A stretch of DNA of 64,000 nt from Solwaraspora sp. WMMD792 (GTDB lineage Bacteria > Actinomycetota > Actinomycetes > Mycobacteriales > Micromonosporaceae). Positions 44,819-56,767 of this stretch are shown piece after piece. The stretch lies in contig NZ_JARUBH010000009.1 in the NCBI RefSeq assembly GCF_029626105.1, forward strand, positions 1,612,001 through 1,676,000. The letters are read 5' to 3'. The notes under the pieces are model-generated. The model did not search any database. It was given only the letters and a program-made list of their open reading frames with translations, and was not told where the DNA came from. A program made the position numbers and the translations under genes. How positions within the stretch are numbered: the stretch's first letter is position 1; each line of letters begins with the position of its first letter.

Positions 44819-45016
44819 GTGGACCTGGTCGGCACCTCGGAGTTGCGCGCGATGCTGGGCACGCCCGAGAAGCCGGTGAGCAAGCAGCGGGCGTACGTGG
44901 TCAGCCGGTCCAAAGGATTCCCCGATCCGGTAGCGCGGCTGGCGCAAGGTCCGGTGTGGTTGAAGGCCGATGTCGAGCGGTGGATTCAGGAGAACCGGCC
45001 GCCCCGGGCCAGCTGA
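44819..45016 (+). CDS. AlpA/excisionase-like small HTH protein
   Basis: A 65-residue MerR-like winged HTH (MDLVGTSELRAMLG, RAYVVSRSKGFPDPVARLAQ, VWLKADVERWIQENRP), the architecture of AlpA/Xis-type DNA binders. The GTG at 44819 is the only reasonable start. No integrase is nearby, so a regulatory role with the divergent XRE gene is more likely than excision. Confidence 0.75.
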   Translation: MDLVGTSELRAMLGTPEKPVSKQRAYVVSRSKGFPDPVARLAQGPVWLKADVERWIQENRPPRAS

Positions 45017-45098
45017 GCCGCGTACCGCTGCGATCCCTGGTGACCATAATGTGGGAAGATGCTCCCGAATTACGAGACGGCGTGTCTATCGTCGGGGC

Positions 45099-45908
45099 AT
45101 GTCAGCCGTATACACGCATGGGCATCACGAGTCGGTGCTGCGCTCCCACCGCTGGCGTACCGCCGAGAACTCGGCCGCGTACCTGCTGCCGCACCTGCGG
45201 CCCGGCCAGGCGTTGCTCGACATCGGCGCCGGTCCCGGCACCATCACGATGGACCTCGCCGCGCTCGTCGCCCCCGGCCGGGTCACCGCCACCGAGGTCA
45301 CCGACGAAGCGCTGTCACTGTCCCGCGCCGAGGCGCGGGCCCGGGGCGTCACCACTGTCGACTTCACCACGGCCGACGTACACGAGCTGCCGTTCCCCGA
45401 CGACGCGTTCGACGTGGTCCACGCCCACCAGGTCCTGCAGCACGTCGGCGACCCGGTCCGCGCGCTCGCCGAGATGCGCCGCGTCTGCCGGCCCGAGGGA
45501 GTGGTCGCGGCCCGCGACAGTGACTACGACCGCTTCGCCTGGCACCCGGCCGTACCCGAGCTCGACGAATGGCTCGCGCTCTACCAGGCGACCGCCCGCG
45601 CCAACGGCGGCGAACCGGACGCCGGCCGCCGCCTGCTCTCCTGGGCACGGGCCGCCGGATTCAGCGACGTCACGCCCGGCGCCTCCGCCTGGTGCTACGC
45701 CACCGACGAGGACCGCCGCTGGTGGGGGACCATGTGGGCGGAGCGCATCGTCGCCTCCGAGATGGCCCGGCAGATCCTCGCCGCCGGCACCGCCACCCCC
45801 GCCGACCTGCAACGCCTCTCCGCCGGCTGGCTCCGCTGGGCCGCCGCGCCCGACGGCTGGTTCGCCATCCTGCACGGCGAGATCATCTGCCGCGACGCGT
45901 CGAGGTGA
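45099..45908 (+). CDS. Class I SAM-dependent methyltransferase
   Basis: A 269-residue UbiE/COQ5-like methyltransferase: SAM loop LLDIGAGPGTITMDLA, acidic motif II in TATEVTDEAL, motif post-I TADVHELPFPDDAFDVVHAH and HVGDPVRALAEMRRV. Substrate unknown. The ATG at 45099 has only a weak ribosome site. Its last codons form one arm of a long terminator hairpin shared with the opposing tetR gene. Confidence 0.85.
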   Translation: MSAVYTHGHHESVLRSHRWRTAENSAAYLLPHLRPGQALLDIGAGPGTITMDLAALVAPGRVTATEVTDEALSLSRAEARARGVTTVDFTTADVHELPFPDDAFDVVHAHQVLQHVGDPVRALAEMRRVCRPEGVVAARDSDYDRFAWHPAVPELDEWLALYQATARANGGEPDAGRRLLSWARAAGFSDVTPGASAWCYATDEDRRWWGTMWAERIVASEMARQILAAGTATPADLQRLSAGWLRWAAAPDGWFAILHGEIICRDASR

Positions 45909-45959
45909 GGCTGACGCACCTCATTTTCGGTTTTGACGTGCGCCAGCCTCACCTCGACG
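45898..45959. terminator. Bidirectional terminator formed by two coding ends
   Basis: 22-bp arms (45898-45919 and 45938-45959) with one mismatch and an 18-nt loop. The left arm covers the last codons and stop of the methyltransferase, the right arm the last codons of the opposing TetR gene. Confidence 0.75.
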
Positions 45960-46509
45960 GTTCCGGGCCAGGGGTGACGAGTCGGCGGACTGCGGTCGCC
46001 ACGCTGGCCCGGCGCACGTCCATCGACGTCGGTGCCGGATCGTCGTACGCCCGGGCGACGGCGAGGACGACGGCGAGCAGTTCGGCGGGCGGGAGCGTGT
46101 TGTCGACCCGGCCGGCGGCCTGGGCCTCGGCCAGGGCGGCCAGTTTGCGTCGCGTCGAGTGGTGGTTCTGCTCCATCCGGGTGAGCTCGCCGGGGCGCTC
46201 GAGGGTGTGCCACTGCAGCAGTCGGAGCAGGTCCGGGTGCGCGACGCCGAAGTCGAACATCGCGGCGGCGTAGCCGGGCAGGTCGTCGGCGTCGAACGGT
46301 ACCGCTTCGATGAACCGCTCCAGATGGGTGGCGAGGGTGGTGTCGAAGAGTCGTTCCTTGCTGCCGAAGTACGCGTATATCAGCTGCTTGTTGGCGCCGG
46401 CGCGCTCGGCCACCCGGTCGACCCGGGCGCCGGCCAGTCCGTGGGCGGCGAACTCGACGGTGGCGGCGTCGAGGATCCGCTGCTTGGTGGCGGTGGAGTC
46501 GCGGGCCAT
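45949..46509 (-). CDS. TetR-family transcriptional regulator
   Basis: A 186-residue repressor with a clear N-terminal TetR HTH (ATKQRILDAATVEFAAHGLA, RVDRVAERAGANKQLIYAYF) and a helical effector domain. The ATG at 46509 is 19 bp from a perfect 14-bp palindrome that it probably binds, controlling itself and the divergent SDR gene. Confidence 0.9.
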   Translation of the reverse strand: MARDSTATKQRILDAATVEFAAHGLAGARVDRVAERAGANKQLIYAYFGSKERLFDTTLATHLERFIEAVPFDADDLPGYAAAMFDFGVAHPDLLRLLQWHTLERPGELTRMEQNHHSTRRKLAALAEAQAAGRVDNTLPPAELLAVVLAVARAYDDPAPTSMDVRRASVATAVRRLVTPGPEPSR

Positions 46510-46527
46510 GCCGCCAGCCTACCGAAG

Positions 46528-46569
46528 ACCAACTAGTTGGTTGACAGCTGCGGGGTGTGGCCGGATTAT
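46528..46569 (+). promoter_or_regulatory. Promoter and TetR operator for the SDR gene
   Basis: Perfect palindrome ACCAACTAGTTGGT (46528-46541) overlaps a consensus -35 TTGACA (46541-46546), with GATTAT (46564-46569) as -10 at 17-bp spacing. A related half site AGTTGGT lies near 46580. Binding at the palindrome would block the -35. Confidence 0.65.
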
Positions 46570-46604
46570 GTAACTATCCAGTTGGTTACCTGCAGGGAGA
46601 GATC

Positions 46605-47486
46605 ATGAGCGACAAGGTCGCCATCGTCACCGGCGCCTCCTCCGGCATCGGCGAGGCCACCGCCCGCAAACTGAACGCCATGGGCTACCGGGTCTACGCC
46701 GTCGCCCGCCGGCTCGACCGGATCACCCCGCTGGCCGACGTCGGCATCCGGCCCGTCCGGGCCGACATCACCGACGACGCCGCACTGGTCAACCTCGTCG
46801 AGCAGGTGCTCGCCGAATCCGGTCGGATCGACGTACTGGTCAACAACGCCGGCTACGGCTCGTTCGGCGCCGTCGAGGACGTGCCGCTGGACGAGGCCCG
46901 CCGCCAGTTCGACGTCAACGTGTTCGGCCTGGCCCGGCTGGCGCAACTGGTGCTGCCGCAGATGCGCCGCCAGGGCAGCGGACGCATCGTCAACATCTCG
47001 TCGGTCGGCGGGAAGATCTACGAGCCGCTCGGCGCCTGGTACCACGCCACCAAGTTCGCCGTCGAAGGACTCAGCGACTCGATGCGGATGGAACTCGCCC
47101 CGCTCGGCATCGACGTGGTCGTCATCCAGCCCGGTGCGATCGCCACCGAATGGCCCGCCATCGCCGGTCAGCACCTGCTCGCCACCTCGGGGCACGGCCC
47201 GTACGCCGACCAGGCGGCCCGCAGCGCGGCCATCTTCGCCGTCGAGGACGGCGGTCCGGCGTCGCCGCCCTCGGTGGTCGCCGACGCCGTCGCCAGAGCG
47301 GTGCGGGCCCGCCGGCCACGGACCCGCTACCCCGTCGGCCGCGGCGCGAAGGCGATCCTGGCTGCCCGGCGGCTGCTGCCCGACCGAGGCTTCGACCGGT
47401 TCGTCCGCATCATGCTGCGCACCCTCGTCCGCGTCGCCAACAGGTACGACGCCCGCCAGCCCCAACTTGCCCGCGACGGCGGCTGA
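46605..47486 (+). CDS. Short-chain dehydrogenase/reductase
   Basis: A 293-residue classical SDR: cofactor motif TGASSGIGEA, NNAGYG, catalytic Ser in NISSVGG, and YHATK (Tyr and Lys of YxxxK). Basic residues after the first strand (VARRLD) suggest NADP(H). Substrate unknown. The ATG at 46605 follows GGGAG and it is divergent from a TetR repressor. Confidence 0.9.
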   Translation: MSDKVAIVTGASSGIGEATARKLNAMGYRVYAVARRLDRITPLADVGIRPVRADITDDAALVNLVEQVLAESGRIDVLVNNAGYGSFGAVEDVPLDEARRQFDVNVFGLARLAQLVLPQMRRQGSGRIVNISSVGGKIYEPLGAWYHATKFAVEGLSDSMRMELAPLGIDVVVIQPGAIATEWPAIAGQHLLATSGHGPYADQAARSAAIFAVEDGGPASPPSVVADAVARAVRARRPRTRYPVGRGAKAILAARRLLPDRGFDRFVRIMLRTLVRVANRYDARQPQLARDGG

Positions 47487-47538
47487 ACCGCGCAATCTGA
47501 AAGAACTCCGCCGACACCGGCAGCGCGAGGATGCTCCG

Positions 47539-48417
47539 ATGAGCTATGTCGTGCCTGCGCAGCGCTGGACGCTCGCCCGGACGGCGTTGCGGCTCAGCAG
47601 CGACCGGTTCCGCTCCCTGCTGACCGTCGACAGCGACCCGACCGCGATGGCGACCCGCGACTGGACGGTGGCGGACTCCGCCGCGCACGTGCTGAGCATC
47701 GCGATGCTGTACGTGACTCTCGTCGAGGACACCGGCCCGCCACTACCGGTGCCCGACATCGGCGCGCTCCTCGCCGCCGCGAACGTCGACACCGTCGCCG
47801 ACGTCAACGACCACGTGCTGCGGCACTTCCCCGAACGTGACCCCGGTCGCCTCGCCGACCTGCTCGACGAGGCGACCGACACGATCCTGTCGGTGACCGC
47901 TCAGCTGCCGCCCGAGACGACCGTACGGTGGCTGGGCGACGCGCGGGTCACGGTCTGCGGACTGCTGGCACACCTGGTCAACGAGCTGGTGGTGCATGGC
48001 TGGGACATGGCCCGCGCGATGCGGCGTCCATGGCCGATGCCGGACGAGCACGCCGCGCTGTACTGGGACCAGTTCTTCCTGGGCATGCTGCAGCACGACT
48101 ACGGCGTTCTGCTGAACACCTCGGGGCCGATGCCGAAGCGGCCGATCGCGGTGCGGTTCAGCTCGGCGTACACGCCGAGCGCGACGATCGTGCTCGACGA
48201 CCGGCGGGTCCGGCTCGCCGCGCCTGACGATCCGGTCGACGTGCGGGTGCGGTTCCGTCCGGCCCGGTTCAACCTGATGCTGTTCGGCCGGACCAGTACC
48301 GCCGTCGCCGCGTTGCGCCGCGACGTCGTCATCGGCGGGCCTCGGCCGTGGCGGCTGCCGGCCTTCCTGCGCGTCGTCCACATGCCCAACGCGCGACTCG
48401 CGCCGGCCGGCAGATAG
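47539..48417 (+). CDS. Maleylpyruvate isomerase-family (MDMPI/DinB-like) protein
   Basis: A 292-residue protein with the mycothiol-dependent maleylpyruvate isomerase N-terminal fold: RDWTVADSAAHVLSIA and HLVNELVVHGWDMARAM give the three metal-ligand positions (H..HxxxE..H). The C-terminal half resembles an SCP2-like lipid-binding domain. Such proteins are mycothiol-linked enzymes of mostly unknown substrate. It lies 52 nt after the SDR gene and may share its operon. Confidence 0.78.
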   Translation: MSYVVPAQRWTLARTALRLSSDRFRSLLTVDSDPTAMATRDWTVADSAAHVLSIAMLYVTLVEDTGPPLPVPDIGALLAAANVDTVADVNDHVLRHFPERDPGRLADLLDEATDTILSVTAQLPPETTVRWLGDARVTVCGLLAHLVNELVVHGWDMARAMRRPWPMPDEHAALYWDQFFLGMLQHDYGVLLNTSGPMPKRPIAVRFSSAYTPSATIVLDDRRVRLAAPDDPVDVRVRFRPARFNLMLFGRTSTAVAALRRDVVIGGPRPWRLPAFLRVVHMPNARLAPAGR

Positions 48418-48502
48418 CCCGGCGGCATACGGCTCGGGCGGTCCCGCCCTGCCCCGGGCGTGTGGCTGGGCGATGTCGGTGGGCTGTGGCAGCATCGCGC
48501 GG

Positions 48503-48967
<465 letters not shown>

Positions 48968-48972
48968 CCGGC

Positions 48973-49383
48973 ATGGACATCACGATTCACTCCAGCTTCC
49001 TGCCGCACGACGACGCCGACGCCGCGTTGGCCTTCTGGCGCGACCTGCTCGGCTTCGAGTTGCGCCTGGACGTCGGCTACGACGGGATGCGCTGGCTCAC
49101 CGTCGGCCCGGTCGACCAGCCCAACACCGCGATCGTGCTGCACCCGCCGGGTGTCGACCCCGGCATCACCGACGACGAGCGCCGTACCATCACCGAGATG
49201 ATGGCCAAGGGCACCTACGCCGGAATCCTGTTGGCCACCAGCGACCTCGACGGGGTCTTCGAGCGGCTGCAGGCCGGCGACGCGGACATCGTCCAGGAGC
49301 CGACCGAGCAGCCGTACGGGGTCCGCGACTGCGCCGTGCGGGACCCCGCCGGCAACCTGATCCGCATCCAGCAGACTCGATAG
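48973..49383 (+). CDS. VOC (glyoxalase/bleomycin resistance) superfamily protein
   Basis: A 136-residue VOC-fold protein: MDITIHSSFLPHDDADAALA, FWRDLLGFELRLDVGYDGMR and CAVRDPAGNLIRIQQ. Members bind metals for chemistry or sequester drugs. The ATG at 48973 matches the domain start; a GTG at 48964 overlaps the upstream stop. Placement between an AraC regulator and a UvrA-like ATPase suggests a drug-response role, by inference. Confidence 0.85.
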   Translation: MDITIHSSFLPHDDADAALAFWRDLLGFELRLDVGYDGMRWLTVGPVDQPNTAIVLHPPGVDPGITDDERRTITEMMAKGTYAGILLATSDLDGVFERLQAGDADIVQEPTEQPYGVRDCAVRDPAGNLIRIQQTR

Positions 49384-49396
49384 GTAGGGATATTCG

Positions 49397-51768
<2,372 letters not shown>

Positions 51769-51784
<16 letters not shown>

Positions 51785-52548
51785 GCCCCGGCTCGGTCGA
51801 GTTCGGCCCGGTCGAGTTCGGCGCGGACGCCGCGGGCGGTCGGGCCGGTCGCGGTGACCAGCACCGCCGGCCCGCCGGCCAGCGGCAGCCGGGCCGCGCC
51901 GGGGCCGAGCGGGGCGGCAGCCGGGGGCCCGCCGGCCGCCCACTCCGGCCGTACCACCAGCACCGAACCGGTCGCCTTCGCCCCGGCGAGCACCGCCGGC
52001 CCGGCCCAGCCGTCGGCGCGCGGCCCCACCGCCAGGTCGGTACGCAGCACCGTGCGGCCCGCGTACCGGACGGTGGTGTCGATCCGGGCGTCGCCGGACG
52101 GCTCACCGTCGCGCCCGCAGACCAGCTCCTCCCGCCACACCAGGGCCGCGCCGTCGGCCAGCTCCACCAGCGACCGGGACAGGTGGTGGCAGCCGGCGGC
52201 GGCGATCAGCGGCTCCGGCAGCCAGCGCAGTTCGCCGCCGGCCGCGACCCGGACCAGCATCTCCAGCGTCGACCGCCGGCCGCCGGGTCCGGGCAACGCC
52301 AGCGACGCCGCGACGGTACGCAGACACACCCGGGCCCCCGGCCTGACCTCGACGTCCAGCCGCAGGTCGTCGCCGCCGAGCGGGCCGGCCGCCGCGCCGA
52401 CCAGATGCACCTGGACCTCGCCGCCGTCGGCGGCGGCCGCTGCCGGGCCGGTGCGGCGCAGTACCAGCGGCGGCTCGCCGCGCAGGCAGACCAGCCGGGT
52501 ACGCCCGGCGGCGTCGACCTCGGCGACCAGCCGGGCGTGGGCCCGCAT
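51769..52548 (-). CDS. ureD: Urease accessory protein UreD
   Basis: A 259-residue UreD/UreH: scaffold that with UreF and UreG loads nickel into urease. Visible are GDDLRLDVEVRPGARVCLRT, PEPLIAAAGCHHLSRS and REELVCGRDGEPSG. The ATG overlaps the ureG stop (ATGA). The C-terminus holds a duplicated AELDR and overlaps the end of the convergent UvrA-like gene. Confidence 0.9.
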
Positions 52549-53324
52549 CAGCCGGCGACCTCCGCCGGTGTCTGGGCGCGGGCCCGCAGCAGCCCCCGGA
52601 TCCAGTCGGCCACCGGCGTCGCCGTCCGGTCCTGCACCAGCGACAGGAACACCGTCGGCAGCTCGCCCCGGCGGGCGGCGGCGTCGCGCTCCATCACCGA
52701 CAGGTCGGCGTTGACCAGCGGCGCCAGGTCCGTCTTGTTGATCACCAGCAGGTCGGCGGTGCTCACCCCCGGCCCGCCCTTGCGGGGCACCTTGTCGCCG
52801 CCGGCCACGTCGACCACGAAGATCTGCTGGTCGATCAGGCCCCGGCTGAACGTGGCGGTCAGGTTGTCCCCGCCGCTCTCCACCAGCACCAGATCGAGAG
52901 TGCCCAACTGGTCGGACAGGTCCTCGATGGCGTCCAGGTTGGCGGAGATGTCGTCGCGGATCGCGGTGTGTGGGCAGCAACCGGTCTCCACCGCCCGGAC
53001 CCGCTCCGCCGGCAGTACGCCGTTGCGCAGCAGGAAGTCGGCGTCCTCGGTGGTGTAGATGTCGTTGGTGACCACGGCCAGCCGCAGTTCGTCGGCGAGC
53101 GCCCGGCACAGCGCGGCGACCAGCGCGGTCTTGCCGGAGCCGACCGGCCCGCCGATGCCGATCCGCAGCGCGGGGGAACCGTCCGGCAGCCGGGGCGGGT
53201 GCGGGTCGACCCCCGGATCAGGATGGGTGTGTGGCACCTCCCCGTCGGCGTGTGCGTGCGGTTCGGTGTGCGCGCGCGGTTCGGCGGACCCGCCGTGGAC
53301 GTGGGTGTGTGGTTCAGGACGCAA
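52548..53324 (-). CDS. ureG: Urease accessory GTPase UreG with His-rich N-terminus
   Basis: A 258-residue SIMIBI GTPase powering nickel insertion: P-loop [10 protein letters not shown], the metal motif [13 protein letters not shown] (CPH), [13 protein letters not shown] and NKTD. Before the GTPase core lies an extension of about 50 residues with nine His in the first 42 (HTHVH, HAH, HTH groups), absent from the E. coli/Klebsiella-type protein and probably nickel-binding. The TTG at 53324 has GGGAGG 8 nt upstream and overlaps ureF by 11 bp. Confidence 0.93.
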   Translation of the reverse strand: MRPEPHTHVHGGSAEPRAHTEPHAHADGEVPHTHPDPGVDPHPPRLPDGSPALRIGIGGPVGSGKTALVAALCRALADELRLAVVTNDIYTTEDADFLLRNGVLPAERVRAVETGCCPHTAIRDDISANLDAIEDLSDQLGTLDLVLVESGGDNLTATFSRGLIDQQIFVVDVAGGDKVPRKGGPGVSTADLLVINKTDLAPLVNADLSVMERDAAARRGELPTVFLSLVQDRTATPVADWIRGLLRARAQTPAEVAG

Positions 53325-54000
53325 AGAGACGCACCTCCCAGGTGGCGTGGTGTTCGGCGTCGACCTCCGGGATCGGGGCCGAGCCGGCGGGCAGGTCGTC
53401 GACCGGCCGGTCGGCCAGGGCGGCCGCCCCGGCGGCGACCGCGTCGATGTCCGGCGCGAGCCGGGCCAGCAGGCCGTGCACCGCGTACGGGTCGAGGCCG
53501 AGCAGCCGCACGGCGGCGCTGGCCGGTCCGGTGACAGTGGTGTACGCGGCGGCCAGCGCCGCCTCGGCCGGGCCGAGGCCGGCGGCGGCGGCGACCACGC
53601 CGAGCGCGACCGGCTGGTGCCGGTCCCGGGGTCCCCCCACCGGCAGCGCCCAGATGCCACGTCCGGCGCGCAGCAACGCCCGACCCTGGGCCCGCGACGC
53701 GCGGCGCAACGCGGGTGACGGGGTGCGCGCGTCGATACCGTCGTCGAGCGCGTCCAGCCGGCCAGGGCCGGCCCCGTCGGCGGTCGCCCCGTCGGCGGTC
53801 GCGGCTGTTGCAGCCGCGGCGGCGAACGCGGCGGCGGTACGCCCACCGGTGCCGAGCCGGCCGGTCAGGTACGCCGCCACGCCGGCCAGGTCGCGGACCC
53901 GACCGGCGACGACGGCCGCCTCCAGCCCGCTGGAGTGGGCGTGCCCGCCGGCCGGCAGCCGGCCGTCGGCCAGCACCAGCAGCGTGGCGAGCCCGCTCAT
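53314..54000 (-). CDS. ureF: Urease accessory protein UreF
   Basis: A 228-residue all-helical Ure[22 protein letters not shown] near the N-terminus and [15 protein letters not shown] later. It bridges UreD and UreG in the activation complex. Low-complexity Ala/Thr/Asp insertion around residues 58-80. It follows ureC by 38 bp and its 3' end overlaps ureG. Confidence 0.88.
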   Translation of the reverse strand: MSGLATLLVLADGRLPAGGHAHSSGLEAAVVAGRVRDLAGVAAYLTGRLGTGGRTAAAFAAAAATAATADGATADGAGPGRLDALDDGIDARTPSPALRRASRAQGRALLRAGRGIWALPVGGPRDRHQPVALGVVAAAAGLGPAEAALAAAYTTVTGPASAAVRLLGLDPYAVHGLLARLAPDIDAVAAGAAALADRPVDDLPAGSAPIPEVDAEHHATWEVRLFAS

Positions 54001-54038
54001 CGGCGGGTCCGGACGGGACAGGTGATCATCGCCGGTGG

Positions 54039-55775
54039 TCAGAACAGGAAGTAGCGCTGCGCCATCGGCAGCTCCACCGCCGGGGCCGGCTCGACCGTCT
54101 CCCCGTCGATGCGCACCGTGAACGTGTCCGCGTCGATCTCGATCCGGGGGGTGGCGTCGTTCAGCGGCATGTCGGCCTTGCCCCGCCGCCGGGTGTCGGC
54201 GACCGGGGCGAGCCGGCGGCGGATGCCGAGCCGGTCACCGAGCAGCGCGTCGATCGCCGCCGGCGCGACGAACGCCAGGCTGGTGGCGGCCGGCACGGTG
54301 CCGTACGCGCCGAACATGGGCCTCGGCAGCATCGGCTGCGGGGTCGGAATGGACGCGTTCGCGTCGCCCATCTGCGCCCAGGCGATCATGCCGCCCTTGA
54401 TCACCAGATGCGGCCGTACGCCGAAGAACGCCGGATCCCACAGCACCAGGTCGGCCAGCTTGCCCGGCTCGACCGAGCCGACCTCGCCCTCGATGCCGTG
54501 CGCCACCGCCGGGCAGATCGTGTACTTGGCGACGTACCGTCGGGCCCGCATGTTGTCGGCCGGCCCGTCGCCGGGCAGCGCGCCACGGCGCGCCTTCATC
54601 ACGTGCGCGGTCTGCCAGGTCCGCAGGACCACCTCGCCGACGCGCCCCATCGCCTGCGAGTCGGAGCCGATCATCGAGATGGCGCCGAGGTCGTGCAGGA
54701 TGTCCTCGCCGGCCATCGTGCTGGGCCGGATCCGGCTCTCGGCGAACGCCAGGTCCTCCGGCACGCTCGGGTTCAGATGGTGGCAGACCATCAGCATGTC
54801 GAGGTGCTCGTCGAGGGTGTTGACGGTGTGCGGGCGGGTCGGGTTGGTCGACGACGGCAGCACGTTCGGCTCGGCCGCGACCCGCATGATGTCCGGCGCG
54901 TGCCCGCCGCCGGCCCCTTCGGTGTGGTACGCGTGGATCGACCGGCCGGCGATCGCGGCCAGGGTGGACTCCACGTACCCGGCTTCGTTGAGGGTGTCGG
55001 TGTGGATCGCCACCTGCACGCCGGAGGCGTCGGCCACCCGCAGGCAGGCGTCGATCGCGGCCGGGGTGGTGCCCCAGTCCTCGTGCAGTTTGAACCCGCC
55101 GGCGCCGCCGCGCAGCTGCTCCCACATGGATTCTTCGCTGACCGTGTTGCCCTTGCCGAGCAGCAGCACGTTGACCGGCCACGGGTCGAGCGCGGCGAGC
55201 ATCATGCCCAGGTGCCACGGGCCGGGGGTGACCGTGGTCGCCTTGCTGCCCTCGGCCGGCCCGGTGCCGCCGCCCATGATGGTGGTGATCCCGGCGGCGA
55301 GGGCGGTCTCCAGCAGCTGCGGGCAGATCAGGTGCACGTGGCTGTCGATCGCCCCGGCGGTGAGGATCTTGCCGTTGCCGGCGATGATCTCGGTGCCCGG
55401 CCCGATCACCAGGTCGGGGTGCACCCCGTCCATCGTGTCGGGATTGCCGGCCTTGCCGAGCGCGACGATCCGGCCGTCGCGGATGCCGACGTCGGCCTTG
55501 ACGACGCCCCAGTGGTCGAGCACCACCGCGCCGGTGATCACCGTGTCGGGTGCCCCTTCGGCCCGGGTGGCCCGGGACTGGCCCATCGACTCGCGGATCA
55601 CCTTGCCGCCGCCGAAGACCACCTCGTCGCCGTACGCCGGGGTGCCGTCGGCGCCGGGCGGCGCGCAACGGTCCTCCTCGACCTCGATCAGCAGGTTGGT
55701 GTCGGCCAGCCGGATCCGGTCACCGGTGGTCGGGCCGAGCAGGGCGGCGTACCGCCGTCGGTCCAGGGTGCTCAC
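54039..55775 (-). CDS. ureC: Urease alpha subunit
   Basis: The 578-residue catalytic subunit hydrolysing urea to ammonia and carbamate at a di-nickel centre. Ligands: H146 and H148 (DSHVH), carbamylated K229 in [10 protein letters not shown], later HTDTLNE and the mobile flap MVCHHL with its Cys and His. The end MAQRYFLF is typical. The GTG overlaps the ureB stop. Full length, no lesions. Confidence 0.98.
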   Translation of the reverse strand: MSTLDRRRYAALLGPTTGDRIRLADTNLLIEVEEDRCAPPGADGTPAYGDEVVFGGGKVIRESMGQSRATRAEGAPDTVITGAVVLDHWGVVKADVGIRDGRIVALGKAGNPDTMDGVHPDLVIGPGTEIIAGNGKILTAGAIDSHVHLICPQLLETALAAGITTIMGGGTGPAEGSKATTVTPGPWHLGMMLAALDPWPVNVLLLGKGNTVSEESMWEQLRGGAGGFKLHEDWGTTPAAIDACLRVADASGVQVAIHTDTLNEAGYVESTLAAIAGRSIHAYHTEGAGGGHAPDIMRVAAEPNVLPSSTNPTRPHTVNTLDEHLDMLMVCHHLNPSVPEDLAFAESRIRPSTMAGEDILHDLGAISMIGSDSQAMGRVGEVVLRTWQTAHVMKARRGALPGDGPADNMRARRYVAKYTICPAVAHGIEGEVGSVEPGKLADLVLWDPAFFGVRPHLVIKGGMIAWAQMGDANASIPTPQPMLPRPMFGAYGTVPAATSLAFVAPAAIDALLGDRLGIRRRLAPVADTRRRGKADMPLNDATPRIEIDADTFTVRIDGETVEPAPAVELPMAQRYFLF

Positions 55776-56203
55776 GCCGTGCCTCCCGTCGCGCCGGTGC
55801 CTGCCTGATCAGCCGGGCCGCGTCCGGTGCCCGCAGCGTCAGCCCGGCCGCGTCCGTCCAGCTCGCCGGCGCATTCGCCGCGCAGCCCGGCGACGATCCG
55901 CCGACCGCCGAACGGCACCAGGGTGACCTCCCGGTCGACGCCGGGCTCGAAGCGCACCGAGGTGCCGGCCGGCACCGCCAGCCGGTGACCCCACGCGGCG
56001 GACCGGTCGAAGTCCAGCGCCGGGTTGGCCTCGGCGAAGTGGTAGTGCGAGCCGACCTGCACCGGCCGGTCGCCGGTGTTGACCACCGGCAGGGTCAGCA
56101 CCGGACGGCCGGGATGGAGGGTGACCGGCCCGTCGCCGGGGATCAGTTCACCGGGAACGACTGTGCCGCCGTCGGTGCCCGACGGCGTGGATGGTGCAGT
56201 CAA
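55772..56203 (-). CDS. ureB: Urease beta subunit
   Basis: A 143-residue structural subunit with [43 protein letters not shown] (split here for length) and SVRFEPG. It has an unusual Gly/Ala-rich C-terminal tail of about 30 residues beyond the normal end. The TTG at 56203 has AGGAG 6 nt upstream. Confidence 0.95.
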   Translation of the reverse strand: MTAPSTPSGTDGGTVVPGELIPGDGPVTLHPGRPVLTLPVVNTGDRPVQVGSHYHFAEANPALDFDRSAAWGHRLAVPAGTSVRFEPGVDREVTLVPFGGRRIVAGLRGECAGELDGRGRADAAGTGRGPADQAGTGATGGTA

Positions 56204-56211
56204 TCTCGCTC

Positions 56212-56514
56212 CTAGGAGATCGGCTCGTGTACGGTGACCAGCTTCGTCCCGTCGGGGAAGGTGGCTTCCACCTGCACCTCGGGGAGCATCTCCGGCACTC
56301 CGTCGAGCACGTCCTCGCGGCCGAGCACGGTGCGCCCGGCCTCCATCAGCTCCGCCACGCTGCGGCCGTCCCGGGCACCTTCCAACAGGAAGGCGGTGAT
56401 CACCGCGGTCGCCTCCGGGTGGTTGAGCCGGATGCCCCTCTCACGGCGCTTCCAGGCCACGTCGGCTGCGACGTGGATGAGCAGTCGCTCCTGCTCGTGC
56501 CGGGTGAGAAACAA
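56212..56514 (-). CDS. ureA: Urease gamma subunit
   Basis: A 100-residue subunit, exactly the family length from the TTG at 56514 (GGAGG 6 nt upstream): [40 protein letters not shown] and [20 protein letters not shown]. It is the first gene of ureABCFGD and has a GlnR-like box about 57 bp upstream. Confidence 0.95.
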   Translation of the reverse strand: MFLTRHEQERLLIHVAADVAWKRRERGIRLNHPEATAVITAFLLEGARDGRSVAELMEAGRTVLGREDVLDGVPEMLPEVQVEATFPDGTKLVTVHEPIS

Positions 56515-56570
56515 GCCGGACCTCCATGAGCGATCGAGACCTGGGTCGTGCCAGATGCTGGCATTCTGAC

Positions 56571-56586
56571 ATTTCAATCACGTTAC
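56571..56586 (-). promoter_or_regulatory. GlnR-box-like site upstream of ureA
   Basis: On the minus strand GTAAC (56586-56582), six bases, GAAAT (56575-56571): a full match to GTnAC and four of five to GAAAC at the consensus spacing. It fits nitrogen-limitation control of urease and parallels the double box before urtA. Confidence 0.6.
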
Positions 56587-56767
56587 GTACGCGTATCCGC
56601 TGTCTGGGTGTCACCTGCTGTCCGGCCTGGTACGTACGGGTCGGCCCACCTGCGGCGAACCTGCCCAGGGCAGCCCGTCCGACGTCCGGGTGCGATGCGA
56701 CCACGCAGGGTCGGGCCGGCCGAACAGGCGGAAGCTGCAGCCATGGCGTACCGGCTAGCCTGCCGCT

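Noticed and set aside
44819-45016. Excisionase of an integrated element
   Set aside because: The small AlpA-like HTH could be an Xis, but no integrase, attachment repeats or phage genes are visible around it.
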